Shown here one piece after another: positions 9,801-19,028 of a stretch of DNA of 64,000 nucleotides. The stretch is from Erysipelotrichaceae bacterium. GTDB taxonomy: Bacteria; Bacillota_I; Bacilli_A; Erysipelotrichales; Erysipelotrichaceae. Each line of letters opens with the position of its first letter. Position 1 is the stretch's first letter. The position numbers and the translations under genes were made by a program. The stretch is from the NCBI GenBank assembly GCA_030526485.1, contig JAUNCS010000003.1, positions 1-64,000 on the forward strand. The letters run 5' to 3'. The notes below the pieces were generated by a model that saw only the letters and a program-made list of their open reading frames with translations, searched no databases and was not told the origin of the DNA.

Positions 9801-12800
9801 CAACTACGAACTTGTTGAATCAACTAGAGGTACTTTAAGAGTTAAGCCTAAGACTATTACAGTAGGAAAGGCTGATACTGCAACAGTTATTTCGAAGGTA
9901 TACGATGGCAATACAAGTGCTACTAAGTTAGTTAGCGATCAACACTACACTTTCACAGGTATGGTGAATGGTGATAAGGTTGAAGATTTAGGATTCACAT
10001 TCTCTGCAGCGTATGACACTAAGGATTGCGGAACAGGTAAGGTTGTTACTGTTACTGTTTTAGGTATCACAGATACAAACTACGTAATCGGCAATAAAAC
10101 TTTTGATTTAGACGGTGAAATCACCGCAAGAACTGTGGCTGTAAAAGTTCTAGAATCAAGTATTACTTATGGCGACGCTATACCTTCATACGAAGTTGAA
10201 TTCTATGATGGTTCTACTAAGTTAAGTACAACAATTGCATCAGGAAACGAAAAGAATAAGAATTACAAGATCATTTCTTATGGTGACACATTAGAAGTGA
10301 ATTTTGATTGTGCTTACGATCCTGCTGATGAAACAAATAGAAATGTAACTGCAGACGGTTACGCAATCACTGCAAGTGTTGTTGAAAAAGACGAATATAA
10401 AGACAACTATGTATTTGAATTTACTGGAAACAAATTAACAGTTAATAAAAAAGAGTTAGAAGTAAAAGCTGACCATAAGGAAACAATTTATGGCACAGAT
10501 ATTAATGATACAACTCGCACATTGACTTATACTTATTCTGGCTTTGTATTGGGCGATACTTCTACAGTTATAAGTGGAACGCCTGGTTTATCTACAGCTG
10601 GCAATGATGATCAGTTTAAGATTCCAGACACGTATCCAATTCATGTTTCTGTAGGCGGATTATCTGCTACAAATTACAGCTTTAAACCTGTTAATGAAAA
10701 CATGGTAATCAACAAGAAACCTTTAACAATCTCAGGTGTAAGTGTTGATAGTAAAACATACGATGGAACAACCGATGTAGCTGATGAAGCAATTCAAAAA
10801 GGTGGCATGACTTATGATGCACTTGCTAGAGAAAGCGACAAATCTAATAAAGATGTAATCATTGAAGCTGTATACGATAATGCAAATTGTGGAACTGGTA
10901 AGGTGGTTACACTAAATATTAGTCTGAATAAAGATAGTAATTTAGATAAATGCTATACATTAACTTCTAATACGGATACTGTTGAATCCGCTATTGTAGC
11001 TAAGACATTAACAATAAAAGCGGAAAATATCACAATCAATTACGGTGATGCAGCGCCTACAGAATTTACCCCTGTTTATGGCGAATTTGTCAAAGATGAG
11101 AATTCATCTGTATTAGGTGGTGTTCCAGCATTCACTACAGTCTACACAGAATATAAAGATGTAGGTGAATATGCAATAAATGGTACAAAGGGTTCAATTA
11201 CTAACCAAAATTACCAGTATGATTTTGTTACTGAAAAAGGTAAGGTTATAGTTGCTCAAAGCAAACTAGGAACTCCGGCAATCAAATGGGAAGCTGGTGT
11301 TGTAAAGTGGGCTCCAGTAAACGGCATTGGTAATGTAGCTGTTAGTGGCTATGATTATGTATTACGCGATAGTGGTGGTAATGTGGTTGCTTCAGGTACA
11401 GTTGATACCGAAATAGGAAAAACAACAGACTATGAAATTGATTTGTTGAACGTTATTAGAACTAAAGGCGTTGGCGAATACGAGATCAAGGTGAAAGCAG
11501 TTGCTAGCCTGACAAATAATGAAGACAATAAAAATGTTGTTGATAGCACTGAAGCTGTTTCAAAAACATATGCTGTAAATTTAACTATTGCTTACTCAAG
11601 TGATTCTATAACTACAAGTGGTGGAATTGGCGTATTCGTAAAGAACGCAACTGATGATGAATATAGCTCATCTCGTGTTGTTGTTGCTGGTGAATCTTTA
11701 ATTCCGGTTAAGGCAACAGTTAAGAATGATACTGGTTATGGAATTGCTACATGGAATAAAGGTGCAAACACAAATGTAACAGTTGGAAGCACCACACATA
11801 CTGAAGGTTCTTCTGAATACGGTTCTACAATTAGTGTTAAACAAAATTTAACTAATGTTAGTCCTATTAATTTAGAGGTTTCTTTAAATGCGAACCCTGC
11901 TAAATTACAGTTTGAAATTAGAAGAGATGATAAAGAAATTCCGAAGTATGGATATACCGAAGATCAGGCTCCAGTATATACTGCTTACCCTTCTGTTGTA
12001 GAAGGTGATACAGTAAGTACTGCTGGTTATGAATATTCATATAAATGGGAATATAAGAAAAATGCTAGAGATAGTTGGAATTTTGTAAAAGAAGGTGTTG
12101 GTGAATCTTCTTTTGACTTCCCTACAGGTAACATTGCTGCTAATACATATGTAATTAAATGCACTGTGACAGCTACACGTTTAGATAATAATCAAACTAT
12201 TACTCTATCTAAAACAGTGACATCGGAAGTTCAAAGAGGTGATTTAAATCCTGTAGCTGAAATGGTTGGCTGGACTTATGGTAATCCAAGAAACACAGCA
12301 ACTTATACAGGACTAAATTCAGAGATTTCTGCAAGTGAAGTAAGCTTCCGTTATAAACCTATTTCTAGCTATACATGGTCTGAGGAAATTCCTACGGATG
12401 TAGGCAGTTATCATGTAGGCATGGTTGTTGAGCAAACACCTAACTTTAACAGATTTGAGACTCCACTTACGCCTGAACCAAAAATATTTGAAATTGCTCA
12501 AGCTAAGCTAAATACTCCGGAATTTACAAAAACAAATGTAACTCCAACTAATGACCCAAGAGCTCCATTTGGTTTATTTGAATGGAAAAAGGTCGATGAA
12601 GTAAAAGAAAACAATGGTCTTGCAGGAAGTGCAGGAACAGTAAATGTTACTTATAGGGTTACTCTGTCATACAAGAAAGCATCTGGAGATGAATGGACTG
12701 AAAAGGAAAACAAAATAATTAGTGGAACATCATTTGATGTGTCTAGTTATTGCCAAGATAGTGGCTACTATGAGTTTGTGGTTAAGGCTATAAGTAGCGA

Positions 12801-15800
12801 TGAAAAGAATTGCGATCATAGCAATGAAACTAAATATCCTTTTGATTTAATACATGCAATAAAAATTGAATCAAGCGACAACACCGCTTCAAAGCTATAT
12901 GATGGTCAACCAATAAAGCTTTCTGTAACTGGCATTAAGTCAGATAGCACTGTTGAATGGTACAAAAATGGTGATCTTCTTTCAGGAGCTAATACTAGTG
13001 AAATAAATCTAACAAACGTTTCTCAGTCTGGATATTATGTATGTAAAGAAAAAACTGCTGGTGGAAAAGAATATATTTCTAATATTGTAAAAGTAACAAT
13101 CAACAAGCGTGTATTAACTCTTACATCTGCAACAGATTCTAAGACATACGATGGTACAGCATTAACAAATGATGAAGTTACCGTTGCAGGTACTAATTGC
13201 GATGGATTTGTTGATGGTGAAGGAGTTATCTATAGTTTTGATTCAAATTCAACAATTACTAATGAGGGTAGTGTAACTAATGCGTTCTCATATACCGAAA
13301 ATAGTGTGACCAACTTAGATAACTACTCAATAAAAAAGGTTGAAGGTAAGTTAACTATTGTGGCTAAGAAGTTAAGTGATACCACTACAATTTCGGTAAA
13401 ACCGATTGGCAATTTCATTTACGATGGAAAAGTTCAAACTCCATTACCAGAAGTTACATACGAGCCGAAACCTGGAACTGTTATTACATTGAATAACAAT
13501 ACAGATTACACACTTTCTTATAAGAAGATTGATGGCACTGCTAACAGTAAGAATGTAGGCACATATGTAGTCACTATCACAGGTAAGGGTAACTATTCTG
13601 AAAGTACATCGGTACAGTTTGATATTGTTCAAAAGAATGTGGCGGTAGAAACTAACGATGTCACAATGACTTATGGCAATACAGGTTCGAAGACTGAAAA
13701 TGGCTTTAAAACGGATCCGAAACTATTTAGTGGTGATGCGTTCACAGGGGCTACATATACCGTTTACGACAGTATTGGCAATGTAGTAACTGATTTAGCT
13801 ACTGCTGGAGCTGGTAACTACACAGTTAAGGTTTCTGGTTTGACTAACGATAACTACAACATTACTTCTGTAAAAGAAGGTGCATTTATAATCAACAAGG
13901 CAGCTAACCCTATAGAGGTAACAGCTAGTCAGAATTATGAACCTACATACAAGGTGAGTGATCAGACTCATACATTTATTGCAGCTACATTAAATCAGGG
14001 CGCTGTAACTTATACTGTTGAATCACAGAAAAAAGGAACTGAGGACGTTGATTACTTCTCAATACCTACAGGCACTGATAACAAGCTGAAGATGAACGGT
14101 ACTACTCCAGTTGGTACATACACTGTTACTATCAAGGCTCATGCGGCTGGTAACAGTAACTACAACCCTGGTGATAAGTACATTACTCTAACAGTTATTG
14201 TGGCTAAGCAGAAATTAAATGTTCCTACTCTAAGTGGTTCTCCAAAGACTTACTCAGGTAGTGAACAGACTATTGATGTGAATGGCTATGATTCTAATAC
14301 AATGACTCAAACAGGTAACGCTGCTGGTACTAACGCCACTACTTACACTGTTAGCTGGGCATTAAAGGATACAAACAACTATTCATGGAATGATGGCACA
14401 ATTGAGACTAAGTCAGAAGATTGGGTTATCAACAAGGCAGCTAACCCTATAGAGGTAACAGCTAGTCAGAATTATGAACCTACATACAAGGTGAGTGATC
14501 AGACTCATACATTTATTGCAGCTACATTAAATCAGGGCGCTGTAACTTATACTGTTGAATCACAGAAAAAAGGAACTGAGGACGTTGATTACTTCTCAAT
14601 ACCTACAGGCACTGATAACAAGCTGAAGATGAACGGTACTACTCCAGTTGGTACATACACTGTTACTATCAAGGCTCATGCGGCTGGTAACAGTAACTAC
14701 AACCCTGGTGATAAGTACATTACTCTAACAGTTATTGTGGCTAAGCAGAAATTAAATGTTCCTACTCTAAGTGGTTCTCCAAAGACTTACTCAGGTAGTG
14801 AACAGACTATTGATGTGAATGGCTATGATTCTAATACAATGACTCAAACAGGTAACGCTGCTGGTACTAACGCCACTACTTACACTGTTAGCTGGGCATT
14901 AAAGGATACAAACAACTATTCATGGAATGATGGCACAATTGAGACTAAGTCAGAAGATTGGGTTATCAACAAGCGTGTATTAACTCTTACATCTGCAACA
15001 GATTCTAAGACATACGATGGTACAACATTAACAAACAATGATGTAGCAATCGGTGGCGCAGGATTTGCAGGTACAGAAGGCGTTAACTACAACTTCGCTT
15101 CAACAGCTACTATTACTGATAAGGGAACTGTAACAAATGCGTTCACTTATACAGCTAAGACAGGTACTGACTTAAATAACTACACAATCTCTAAGTATGA
15201 AGGCACATTAACAATTACTGCCAAGAAACTAACAGATAGTGATATTACAGTAGATCCTATTACTGACATTACTTACGATGGACAGGTTCATACTCCATTA
15301 CCAGTGGTTAAGTATGGTGCTACACCAGGTACATTAACTCTAGCTAAGGATACAGATTACACACTTTCTTATAAGAAGATTGATAATACTGCCAACAGCA
15401 AGAATGTAGGCACATATGTAATCACTATCACAGGTAAGGGTAACTATTCTGAAAGTACATCGGTACAGTTTGATATTGTTCCTAGAGTTGTAAATACTGT
15501 TTGGGCAACTGATAATACTTGGAAGTATGATGGTACTGAACATAGTACTTCAGTTACTTTCGATAATCTTGTGAGTGGTGAAACATGTACCGCTACATTA
15601 AGTGGTAATTCAATTACCAATGCTGGTACAACAACAGTTACTGTAACAGCTCTAAGCAATCCTAACTATGCACTTCCAACTGTTAAGCCTACTAAGGTAT
15701 TAACTGTCAACAAGCGTGATATTACATTTACTTCTAAAACTGATTCTCATGTATATGATGGAAATGTCTTCAAGGCAGATGTAGTTACTGTTGGTGGCGA

Positions 15801-18003
15801 TGGATTTGTGAGTGGTGAAGGTGCTACGTATAGTAATTTCGCTACTATTACAGAAAAGGGTTCTAAACCTAATACATTTGACTATACATTGAATGCTGGT
15901 ACATTGGCTTCTAACTACAATGTTGTTAGCGTAAACTACGGAACAATCTCTGTTTCAACTTACTCTAACGCTTGGAAGGTTGAACCAAGTATCACAGGTC
16001 ACATCTATGGTCAGCCAGATACAACATCACTAGGTTCTGCTAACTTTGGTACAGTGAAGGTTGTCTACGTCGATAAGGAAACAGGTGGTCTGGTATATAA
16101 CAGCACTACTCCTCCAAAGGATGCGGGTAACTACACAGCTAAGTTCAGCGTTGACGCGACAGTAAACTACACTGGTCTAAGCAAGGATATTGATTTCACA
16201 ATTTCTAAGAAGACATTACAGGTAGTTGGTGGTGTAAGTGTTGCGGATAAGTATTATGATGGTACTACTGCTGTAAGTAGTTCACAGATTACATATGACT
16301 TCGGTGCTTCAACATTTGTTGGTGTAGAATTTAGTGATACTATCACATTCGATATCGTTAGCGCATATGATGATGCTAATGTAAATATTGATGCTTCTGG
16401 AAATGTAATTGATAGAACAGTTAATATTACAGACATCGTTCTTGATGCAGCTAGCGCTAAGAACTATGTGGTTGATCTTGCTAATTCAATCAACAGTGCT
16501 GATTCGAAGATTCTAAAGGCTTTAGTTACTGTAACTGCTGATGATCAGACTAAGGCGTTTGGTGACAGTGATCCAACTCTTACTTACTCATATACAAAGA
16601 TTAATGGTGAAACTCTAACTCTTAATATTGATAGAGATGCGGGTGAAACCGTTGGCACATATGTGATTAACTTGAGTCAGGATGACGGTACATATCCTAA
16701 CTATCAGCTAACACTTTTAAATGGCACAATGACTATCGTTAAGGGTCCTTATAAGGGTGAAACTGATTTATATGTAAGCTTGAAGCTTGGTAATGATTCT
16801 ATCTATGACTTAGATAAGATCTCTAAGACTCTGGCTGATGATTCAATTGTTAAATTGCCTGATGGCTATAAGGCGGAAATTGTCGGTGTAGTTGATACTG
16901 ATAATATGTTCAAGGAAACTCCAACACTAAGTGGAAACAAGGTGTCATTTGGTTTCAAGAACTCAGCTACAATCACACCAAATGAAGTTGCTCAGATTAT
17001 GATCAAGATTACTTCTCCTGATGTATCTGACTTCACATTAACAATCAATGTCATTGTTTTATTAGGTAATAGTGAGATTGATGATGCAATCCCAAGTGGA
17101 TGGAAACTTGTTGGTTCTCCAGTCTTGATCCCTGGTGGTATTACAACTATCACTATTGTGGATATAGCTACTAACAGTATCTATAAGACTCTTGAAGTAT
17201 ATGTGCTTCCAGAAATCATCTACGATGAAAGAATGGTGGGTGGTGAATCGATAATCACTGATGAAGTATATACAAAGACTGTCGATAGCCGTGCAATAAT
17301 CCACTGTACGGGTGATATTACTAAGTTCCAGGATGTCTACATCACTTACGACACTGATGAATATGTCAAGGTTGATAAGAAAGATAAGGCAACTGGTGCC
17401 GATAACTATATCGTTAAACCGGGTTCAACAATTATTACTTTCTCTAAGGAATTCATGGATTCACTAAGTGTTGGTTTACATTATGTTGAATTGGTATACG
17501 AATCAGGTAGTGCATTCTCTACTATCCTGGTTAAGGAACCACCAGTAATCCCAAGCGGTGGCAGCAGTTCTTCAAGCTCTGCTAAGCCAGTAAGACCTTG
17601 GTATGGTTCAACTGTAGAAACTGATGCAGGTGTTGAAGTTCCGGGAGAAATCGGTGGTGGCGAAGATGTGATTGTTCATAATCCTACAACTTCAAATCCT
17701 ACTGGTGATCCAATTGAGATCGAAGTAATTAAAACTTGGTCATTAATTAACCTGGTAGTTTCTGTAGCCGCTGTAGTATTAGGTGTAATTGCCTTATTCA
17801 GAAAGCGCAGAAGACTATTAAGTATTACTGGTCTAATCAACCCAATCATCTTCTTATTAACTCAGAATATGAGATATAAGATGGTATGGTTTGATAAGTA
17901 CACAATCTGGATGTGCTTAATCTTAATCGTTGAACTTGTCTTAATCTTCTGGAAGAGAAAAGATGAGGAAGAAGAGGAAGAAGAAAGTACTGAAGGGTGC
18001 TAA
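6829..18003 (+). CDS. Giant MBG/YDG-repeat surface protein, C-terminal fragment with membrane anchor
   Basis: Third segment (3,724 residues from the first ATG). The frame is open from the AT tract at about 6664, so coding sequence begins well before this ATG, which lacks a ribosome-binding site. An InlB B-like repeat (GYIFAGWEF) comes first. It is followed by a long series of MBG/YDG-type modules recognised by recurring [ST]KTYDGT, VTYDGN and ITYGDA motifs, with some Ig-like domains between. Two 179-residue modules are exact copies (13891-14964). A Ser-rich linker (GGSSSSSS) leads to a C-terminus with about three hydrophobic segments (WSLINLVVSVAAVVLGVIALF and two more), basic loops (RKRRR) and an acidic tail. 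There is no LPXTG motif, so retention would be by membrane segments, not sortase. Full length would be about 5,927 residues from 217. Function: probable adhesin or surface filament. Confidence 0.85.
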   Translation: MNLSTHYKRLDHEVTFYKDKVDLRPINIDKFAYGKWFSTVEPKRDGYIFAGWEFHKASDNSLVNLDQEGTLFKYKMANCDLKAYATWTPKTLNVTVTSYYQNSKGTYDKIKVDNIQTFINGTNPKPADGIYKSGERVIAKDLGNVIEFFDEDGLLIARRFDVAYETDTAIELDEFTDTTDYLDYAFEYQIITTSLELKTIKATDSETSYKWAPNIENIECFYTVPYYKISVDSYASDGLDSPAALSGGDMEYCYGVKAKLNVSVPTGYEFVGWYKEESFGADKKLKDKTEAPLSTSKSFNPDVTKDQKYIAYVQPEKVELNADVKIEGATNLEFGYASNQTAVLKVKAEPNEGSYISAYQWYLKENGVLTPITDNGATTAQYRFPVQMNVGTYEYVCKVTATRTDNGRSIEKESEPFTVTVTPIDIEFNAIPYDGVYDKNEHSIVVNINSSNLTPDDYDIYYSYTEFDQTKLNDKEYIAGSKELIKESNVNVDNLTDNNVVPYTVYFYIKSKTNNYNSMAGSTTITIRPKVLSFELENKATISKTYDGKTDVNDTDLKTIEQKNNYKIGGLIGSDDINNFDLKINSASFDSAEVLKASSVTLKGIILTESDGTRNNNYRFGESNYVEVTISASINPYPLNVTWVPDDGILYYDGTKKMPIGSLNIEDGSVAKTEGVQLELTGAQTNAGDNYLAVATLKSDNTAFKDSNYQLNNGTKNFEIKEQKVTISCVANTVTYDGNPHTLNITKTGLDGYDVTVKTDKSETNAGTYTITPDASSVVIKKNGVDLTENFDVEVVSATLTINKKPISFSGVEVNDKTYDGTANALTYDFSNLTYGAGDIVGDDEVYVNKIEAKFVDKDNKETADAGKWRVDFTNVELGGKDKDNYVLDLAQKSYQTSDPEANILKKQLRVSTNNMITDDKAATYGDAANSVQFGVTYASEDFVAGDDETISLSGITISYQLLRNGETSTFGPTTAKGDYTIVPKISGECTNYELVESTRGTLRVKPKTITVGKADTATVISKVYDGNTSATKLVSDQHYTFTGMVNGDKVEDLGFTFSAAYDTKDCGTGKVVTVTVLGITDTNYVIGNKTFDLDGEITARTVAVKVLESSITYGDAIPSYEVEFYDGSTKLSTTIASGNEKNKNYKIISYGDTLEVNFDCAYDPADETNRNVTADGYAITASVVEKDEYKDNYVFEFTGNKLTVNKKELEVKADHKETIYGTDINDTTRTLTYTYSGFVLGDTSTVISGTPGLSTAGNDDQFKIPDTYPIHVSVGGLSATNYSFKPVNENMVINKKPLTISGVSVDSKTYDGTTDVADEAIQKGGMTYDALARESDKSNKDVIIEAVYDNANCGTGKVVTLNISLNKDSNLDKCYTLTSNTDTVESAIVAKTLTIKAENITINYGDAAPTEFTPVYGEFVKDENSSVLGGVPAFTTVYTEYKDVGEYAINGTKGSITNQNYQYDFVTEKGKVIVAQSKLGTPAIKWEAGVVKWAPVNGIGNVAVSGYDYVLRDSGGNVVASGTVDTEIGKTTDYEIDLLNVIRTKGVGEYEIKVKAVASLTNNEDNKNVVDSTEAVSKTYAVNLTIAYSSDSITTSGGIGVFVKNATDDEYSSSRVVVAGESLIPVKATVKNDTGYGIATWNKGANTNVTVGSTTHTEGSSEYGSTISVKQNLTNVSPINLEVSLNANPAKLQFEIRRDDKEIPKYGYTEDQAPVYTAYPSVVEGDTVSTAGYEYSYKWEYKKNARDSWNFVKEGVGESSFDFPTGNIAANTYVIKCTVTATRLDNNQTITLSKTVTSEVQRGDLNPVAEMVGWTYGNPRNTATYTGLNSEISASEVSFRYKPISSYTWSEEIPTDVGSYHVGMVVEQTPNFNRFETPLTPEPKIFEIAQAKLNTPEFTKTNVTPTNDPRAPFGLFEWKKVDEVKENNGLAGSAGTVNVTYRVTLSYKKASGDEWTEKENKIISGTSFDVSSYCQDSGYYEFVVKAISSDEKNCDHSNETKYPFDLIHAIKIESSDNTASKLYDGQPIKLSVTGIKSDSTVEWYKNGDLLSGANTSEINLTNVSQSGYYVCKEKTAGGKEYISNIVKVTINKRVLTLTSATDSKTYDGTALTNDEVTVAGTNCDGFVDGEGVIYSFDSNSTITNEGSVTNAFSYTENSVTNLDNYSIKKVEGKLTIVAKKLSDTTTISVKPIGNFIYDGKVQTPLPEVTYEPKPGTVITLNNNTDYTLSYKKIDGTANSKNVGTYVVTITGKGNYSESTSVQFDIVQKNVAVETNDVTMTYGNTGSKTENGFKTDPKLFSGDAFTGATYTVYDSIGNVVTDLATAGAGNYTVKVSGLTNDNYNITSVKEGAFIINKAANPIEVTASQNYEPTYKVSDQTHTFIAATLNQGAVTYTVESQKKGTEDVDYFSIPTGTDNKLKMNGTTPVGTYTVTIKAHAAGNSNYNPGDKYITLTVIVAKQKLNVPTLSGSPKTYSGSEQTIDVNGYDSNTMTQTGNAAGTNATTYTVSWALKDTNNYSWNDGTIETKSEDWVINKAANPIEVTASQNYEPTYKVSDQTHTFIAATLNQGAVTYTVESQKKGTEDVDYFSIPTGTDNKLKMNGTTPVGTYTVTIKAHAAGNSNYNPGDKYITLTVIVAKQKLNVPTLSGSPKTYSGSEQTIDVNGYDSNTMTQTGNAAGTNATTYTVSWALKDTNNYSWNDGTIETKSEDWVINKRVLTLTSATDSKTYDGTTLTNNDVAIGGAGFAGTEGVNYNFASTATITDKGTVTNAFTYTAKTGTDLNNYTISKYEGTLTITAKKLTDSDITVDPITDITYDGQVHTPLPVVKYGATPGTLTLAKDTDYTLSYKKIDNTANSKNVGTYVITITGKGNYSESTSVQFDIVPRVVNTVWATDNTWKYDGTEHSTSVTFDNLVSGETCTATLSGNSITNAGTTTVTVTALSNPNYALPTVKPTKVLTVNKRDITFTSKTDSHVYDGNVFKADVVTVGGDGFVSGEGATYSNFATITEKGSKPNTFDYTLNAGTLASNYNVVSVNYGTISVSTYSNAWKVEPSITGHIYGQPDTTSLGSANFGTVKVVYVDKETGGLVYNSTTPPKDAGNYTAKFSVDATVNYTGLSKDIDFTISKKTLQVVGGVSVADKYYDGTTAVSSSQITYDFGASTFVGVEFSDTITFDIVSAYDDANVNIDASGNVIDRTVNITDIVLDAASAKNYVVDLANSINSADSKILKALVTVTADDQTKAFGDSDPTLTYSYTKINGETLTLNIDRDAGETVGTYVINLSQDDGTYPNYQLTLLNGTMTIVKGPYKGETDLYVSLKLGNDSIYDLDKISKTLADDSIVKLPDGYKAEIVGVVDTDNMFKETPTLSGNKVSFGFKNSATITPNEVAQIMIKITSPDVSDFTLTINVIVLLGNSEIDDAIPSGWKLVGSPVLIPGGITTITIVDIATNSIYKTLEVYVLPEIIYDERMVGGESIITDEVYTKTVDSRAIIHCTGDITKFQDVYITYDTDEYVKVDKKDKATGADNYIVKPGSTIITFSKEFMDSLSVGLHYVELVYESGSAFSTILVKEPPVIPSGGSSSSSSAKPVRPWYGSTVETDAGVEVPGEIGGGEDVIVHNPTTSNPTGDPIEIEVIKTWSLINLVVSVAAVVLGVIALFRKRRRLLSITGLINPIIFLLTQNMRYKMVWFDKYTIWMCLILIVELVLIFWKRKDEEEEEEESTEGC
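13891..14964 (+). repeat. Exact tandem duplication, 2 x 537 bp
   Basis: Copy 1 is 13891-14427 and copy 2 is 14428-14964; the period of 537 bp equals 179 codons, so the frame is kept. Read line by line, the copies are identical in nucleotides. Both begin with ATCAACAAG, and the same nine bases recur at 14965, so copying could have used this short homology. The roughly 60-bp sequence starting at 14965 nearly repeats 13099-13158, showing wider module shuffling. Confidence 0.95.
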
Positions 18004-18015
18004 ATAATCTAAGTT

Positions 18016-18050
18016 AAGGTGTTTGATTGATTCAAACACCTTTTCTTTTT
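18016..18050 (+). terminator. Terminator after the giant gene
   Basis: Stem AAGGTGTTTGA / TCAAACACCTT with a short TTGAT loop is followed by TTTTCTTTTT. It closes the giant gene and lies directly upstream of the EamA promoter. Confidence 0.9.
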
Positions 18051-18057
18051 CTATAAT
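18027..18057 (+). promoter_or_regulatory. Promoter of the EamA gene; leaderless architecture
   Basis: A perfect TATAAT (18052-18057) lies six bases before the ATG at 18064, which puts the transcription start on or next to the start codon. The best -35 is TTGATT (18027-18032) with a 19-bp spacer, inside the preceding terminator. There is no convincing Shine-Dalgarno. Confidence 0.6.
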
Positions 18058-18063
18058 GGAATT

Positions 18064-18948
18064 ATGTCTAAAAACGAAAAACTGTATATGTTAATGGCTT
18101 TTACGGGCAATGCGATATTTGGCTTTAGCTTTTTATTTTCCAAGCTTGCCTTAGATATAGCTGAACCATTAGTCTTACTGGCAGTAAGATTTAGCGTAGC
18201 CTTTATCTTGATGAATATACTATATCTATTTAAACTGGTAGATTTAAAACTTAAGGGCAAGGACTTAAAGCCCCTTATTGTCTTAGGCTTAATGCAACCC
18301 GTTCTCTATTTCATCTGTGAGAGCTATGGTATTAAACTGTCATCTTCTTCTTTTGCGGGCATTATTATTTCTTTGGCTCCAATTGCTGGTTTAATACTGG
18401 CCTATATCTTCTTAAAAGAAAGAATGAGTCTAAAACAGATTATCTATTCAATTGTTTCGGTACTTGGTGTCATTATCATTTCCTATAATGGAGAACTTGG
18501 TGGTACTAAAATGTTGGGATTGTTATTTCTATTGGGAGCAGTATTCTTCGGCTCAATGTTTTCGGTGCAGAGCAGAAAGATAGCCAATGACTATACGGCG
18601 TTTGAAAGAACCTATGTCATGTTCATGATTGGGATGATAGTCTTTGTGCCTATGGCCTTAATTAAGACGGGTTTTAACAGTTCTTTATGGCTTGTTCCTT
18701 TAAGCAATCTTCAGTTTTGGATAAGTATTATCTACCTCTCTTGTATTTCTTCAGTTGGCGCCTTTATGTTGCTGAATAAGGCACTAGATGTCTTGCCAGC
18801 CAGTCGAAGTCTTGTCTTTGCCAATGTGACATCAGTTATCTCAGTACTGGCAGGAGTTATCATTTTAAAAGAAGCAATTAATCTAATACAGGTAATAGGA
18901 ATTGTCCTGGTATTAATTGGTGTATATAAGGTAAATCAGCTAAATTAG
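18064..18948 (+). CDS. EamA/DMT-family inner-membrane transporter
   Basis: 294 residues with about ten hydrophobic segments arranged as two EamA repeats (about 8-140 and 150-290), the usual size and topology of drug/metabolite transporters. Repeat 2 ends in the typical pattern FANVTSVISVLAGVIILKEAI. The substrate cannot be told from sequence; relatives export amino acids, nucleosides or metabolites. The gene stands alone between two terminators. Its ATG sits six bases after a TATAAT box, so the mRNA is probably leaderless. It has no evident functional link to the giant surface protein upstream or to the competence genes downstream. Confidence 0.85.
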   Translation: MSKNEKLYMLMAFTGNAIFGFSFLFSKLALDIAEPLVLLAVRFSVAFILMNILYLFKLVDLKLKGKDLKPLIVLGLMQPVLYFICESYGIKLSSSSFAGIIISLAPIAGLILAYIFLKERMSLKQIIYSIVSVLGVIIISYNGELGGTKMLGLLFLLGAVFFGSMFSVQSRKIANDYTAFERTYVMFMIGMIVFVPMALIKTGFNSSLWLVPLSNLQFWISIIYLSCISSVGAFMLLNKALDVLPASRSLVFANVTSVISVLAGVIILKEAINLIQVIGIVLVLIGVYKVNQLN

Positions 18949-18970
18949 TGAGAAATCACTAATTTTTTTT
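18942..18970 (+). terminator. Terminator after the EamA gene
   Basis: A 9-bp stem AAATTAGTG / CACTAATTT with AGAAAT loop and T-run; it overlaps the EamA stop codon. Confidence 0.9.
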
Positions 18971-19028
18971 AATTTGGTGTAGGAATTTTTCTTCATTTTT
19001 CACAATAAAGATATAGAGGGTGAAAAAA

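Noticed and set aside
13891-14964. CRISPR array or mobile element in the repeat region
   Set aside because: The repeats are long, in frame and code for protein modules; no short direct repeats with spacers and no transposase were seen.
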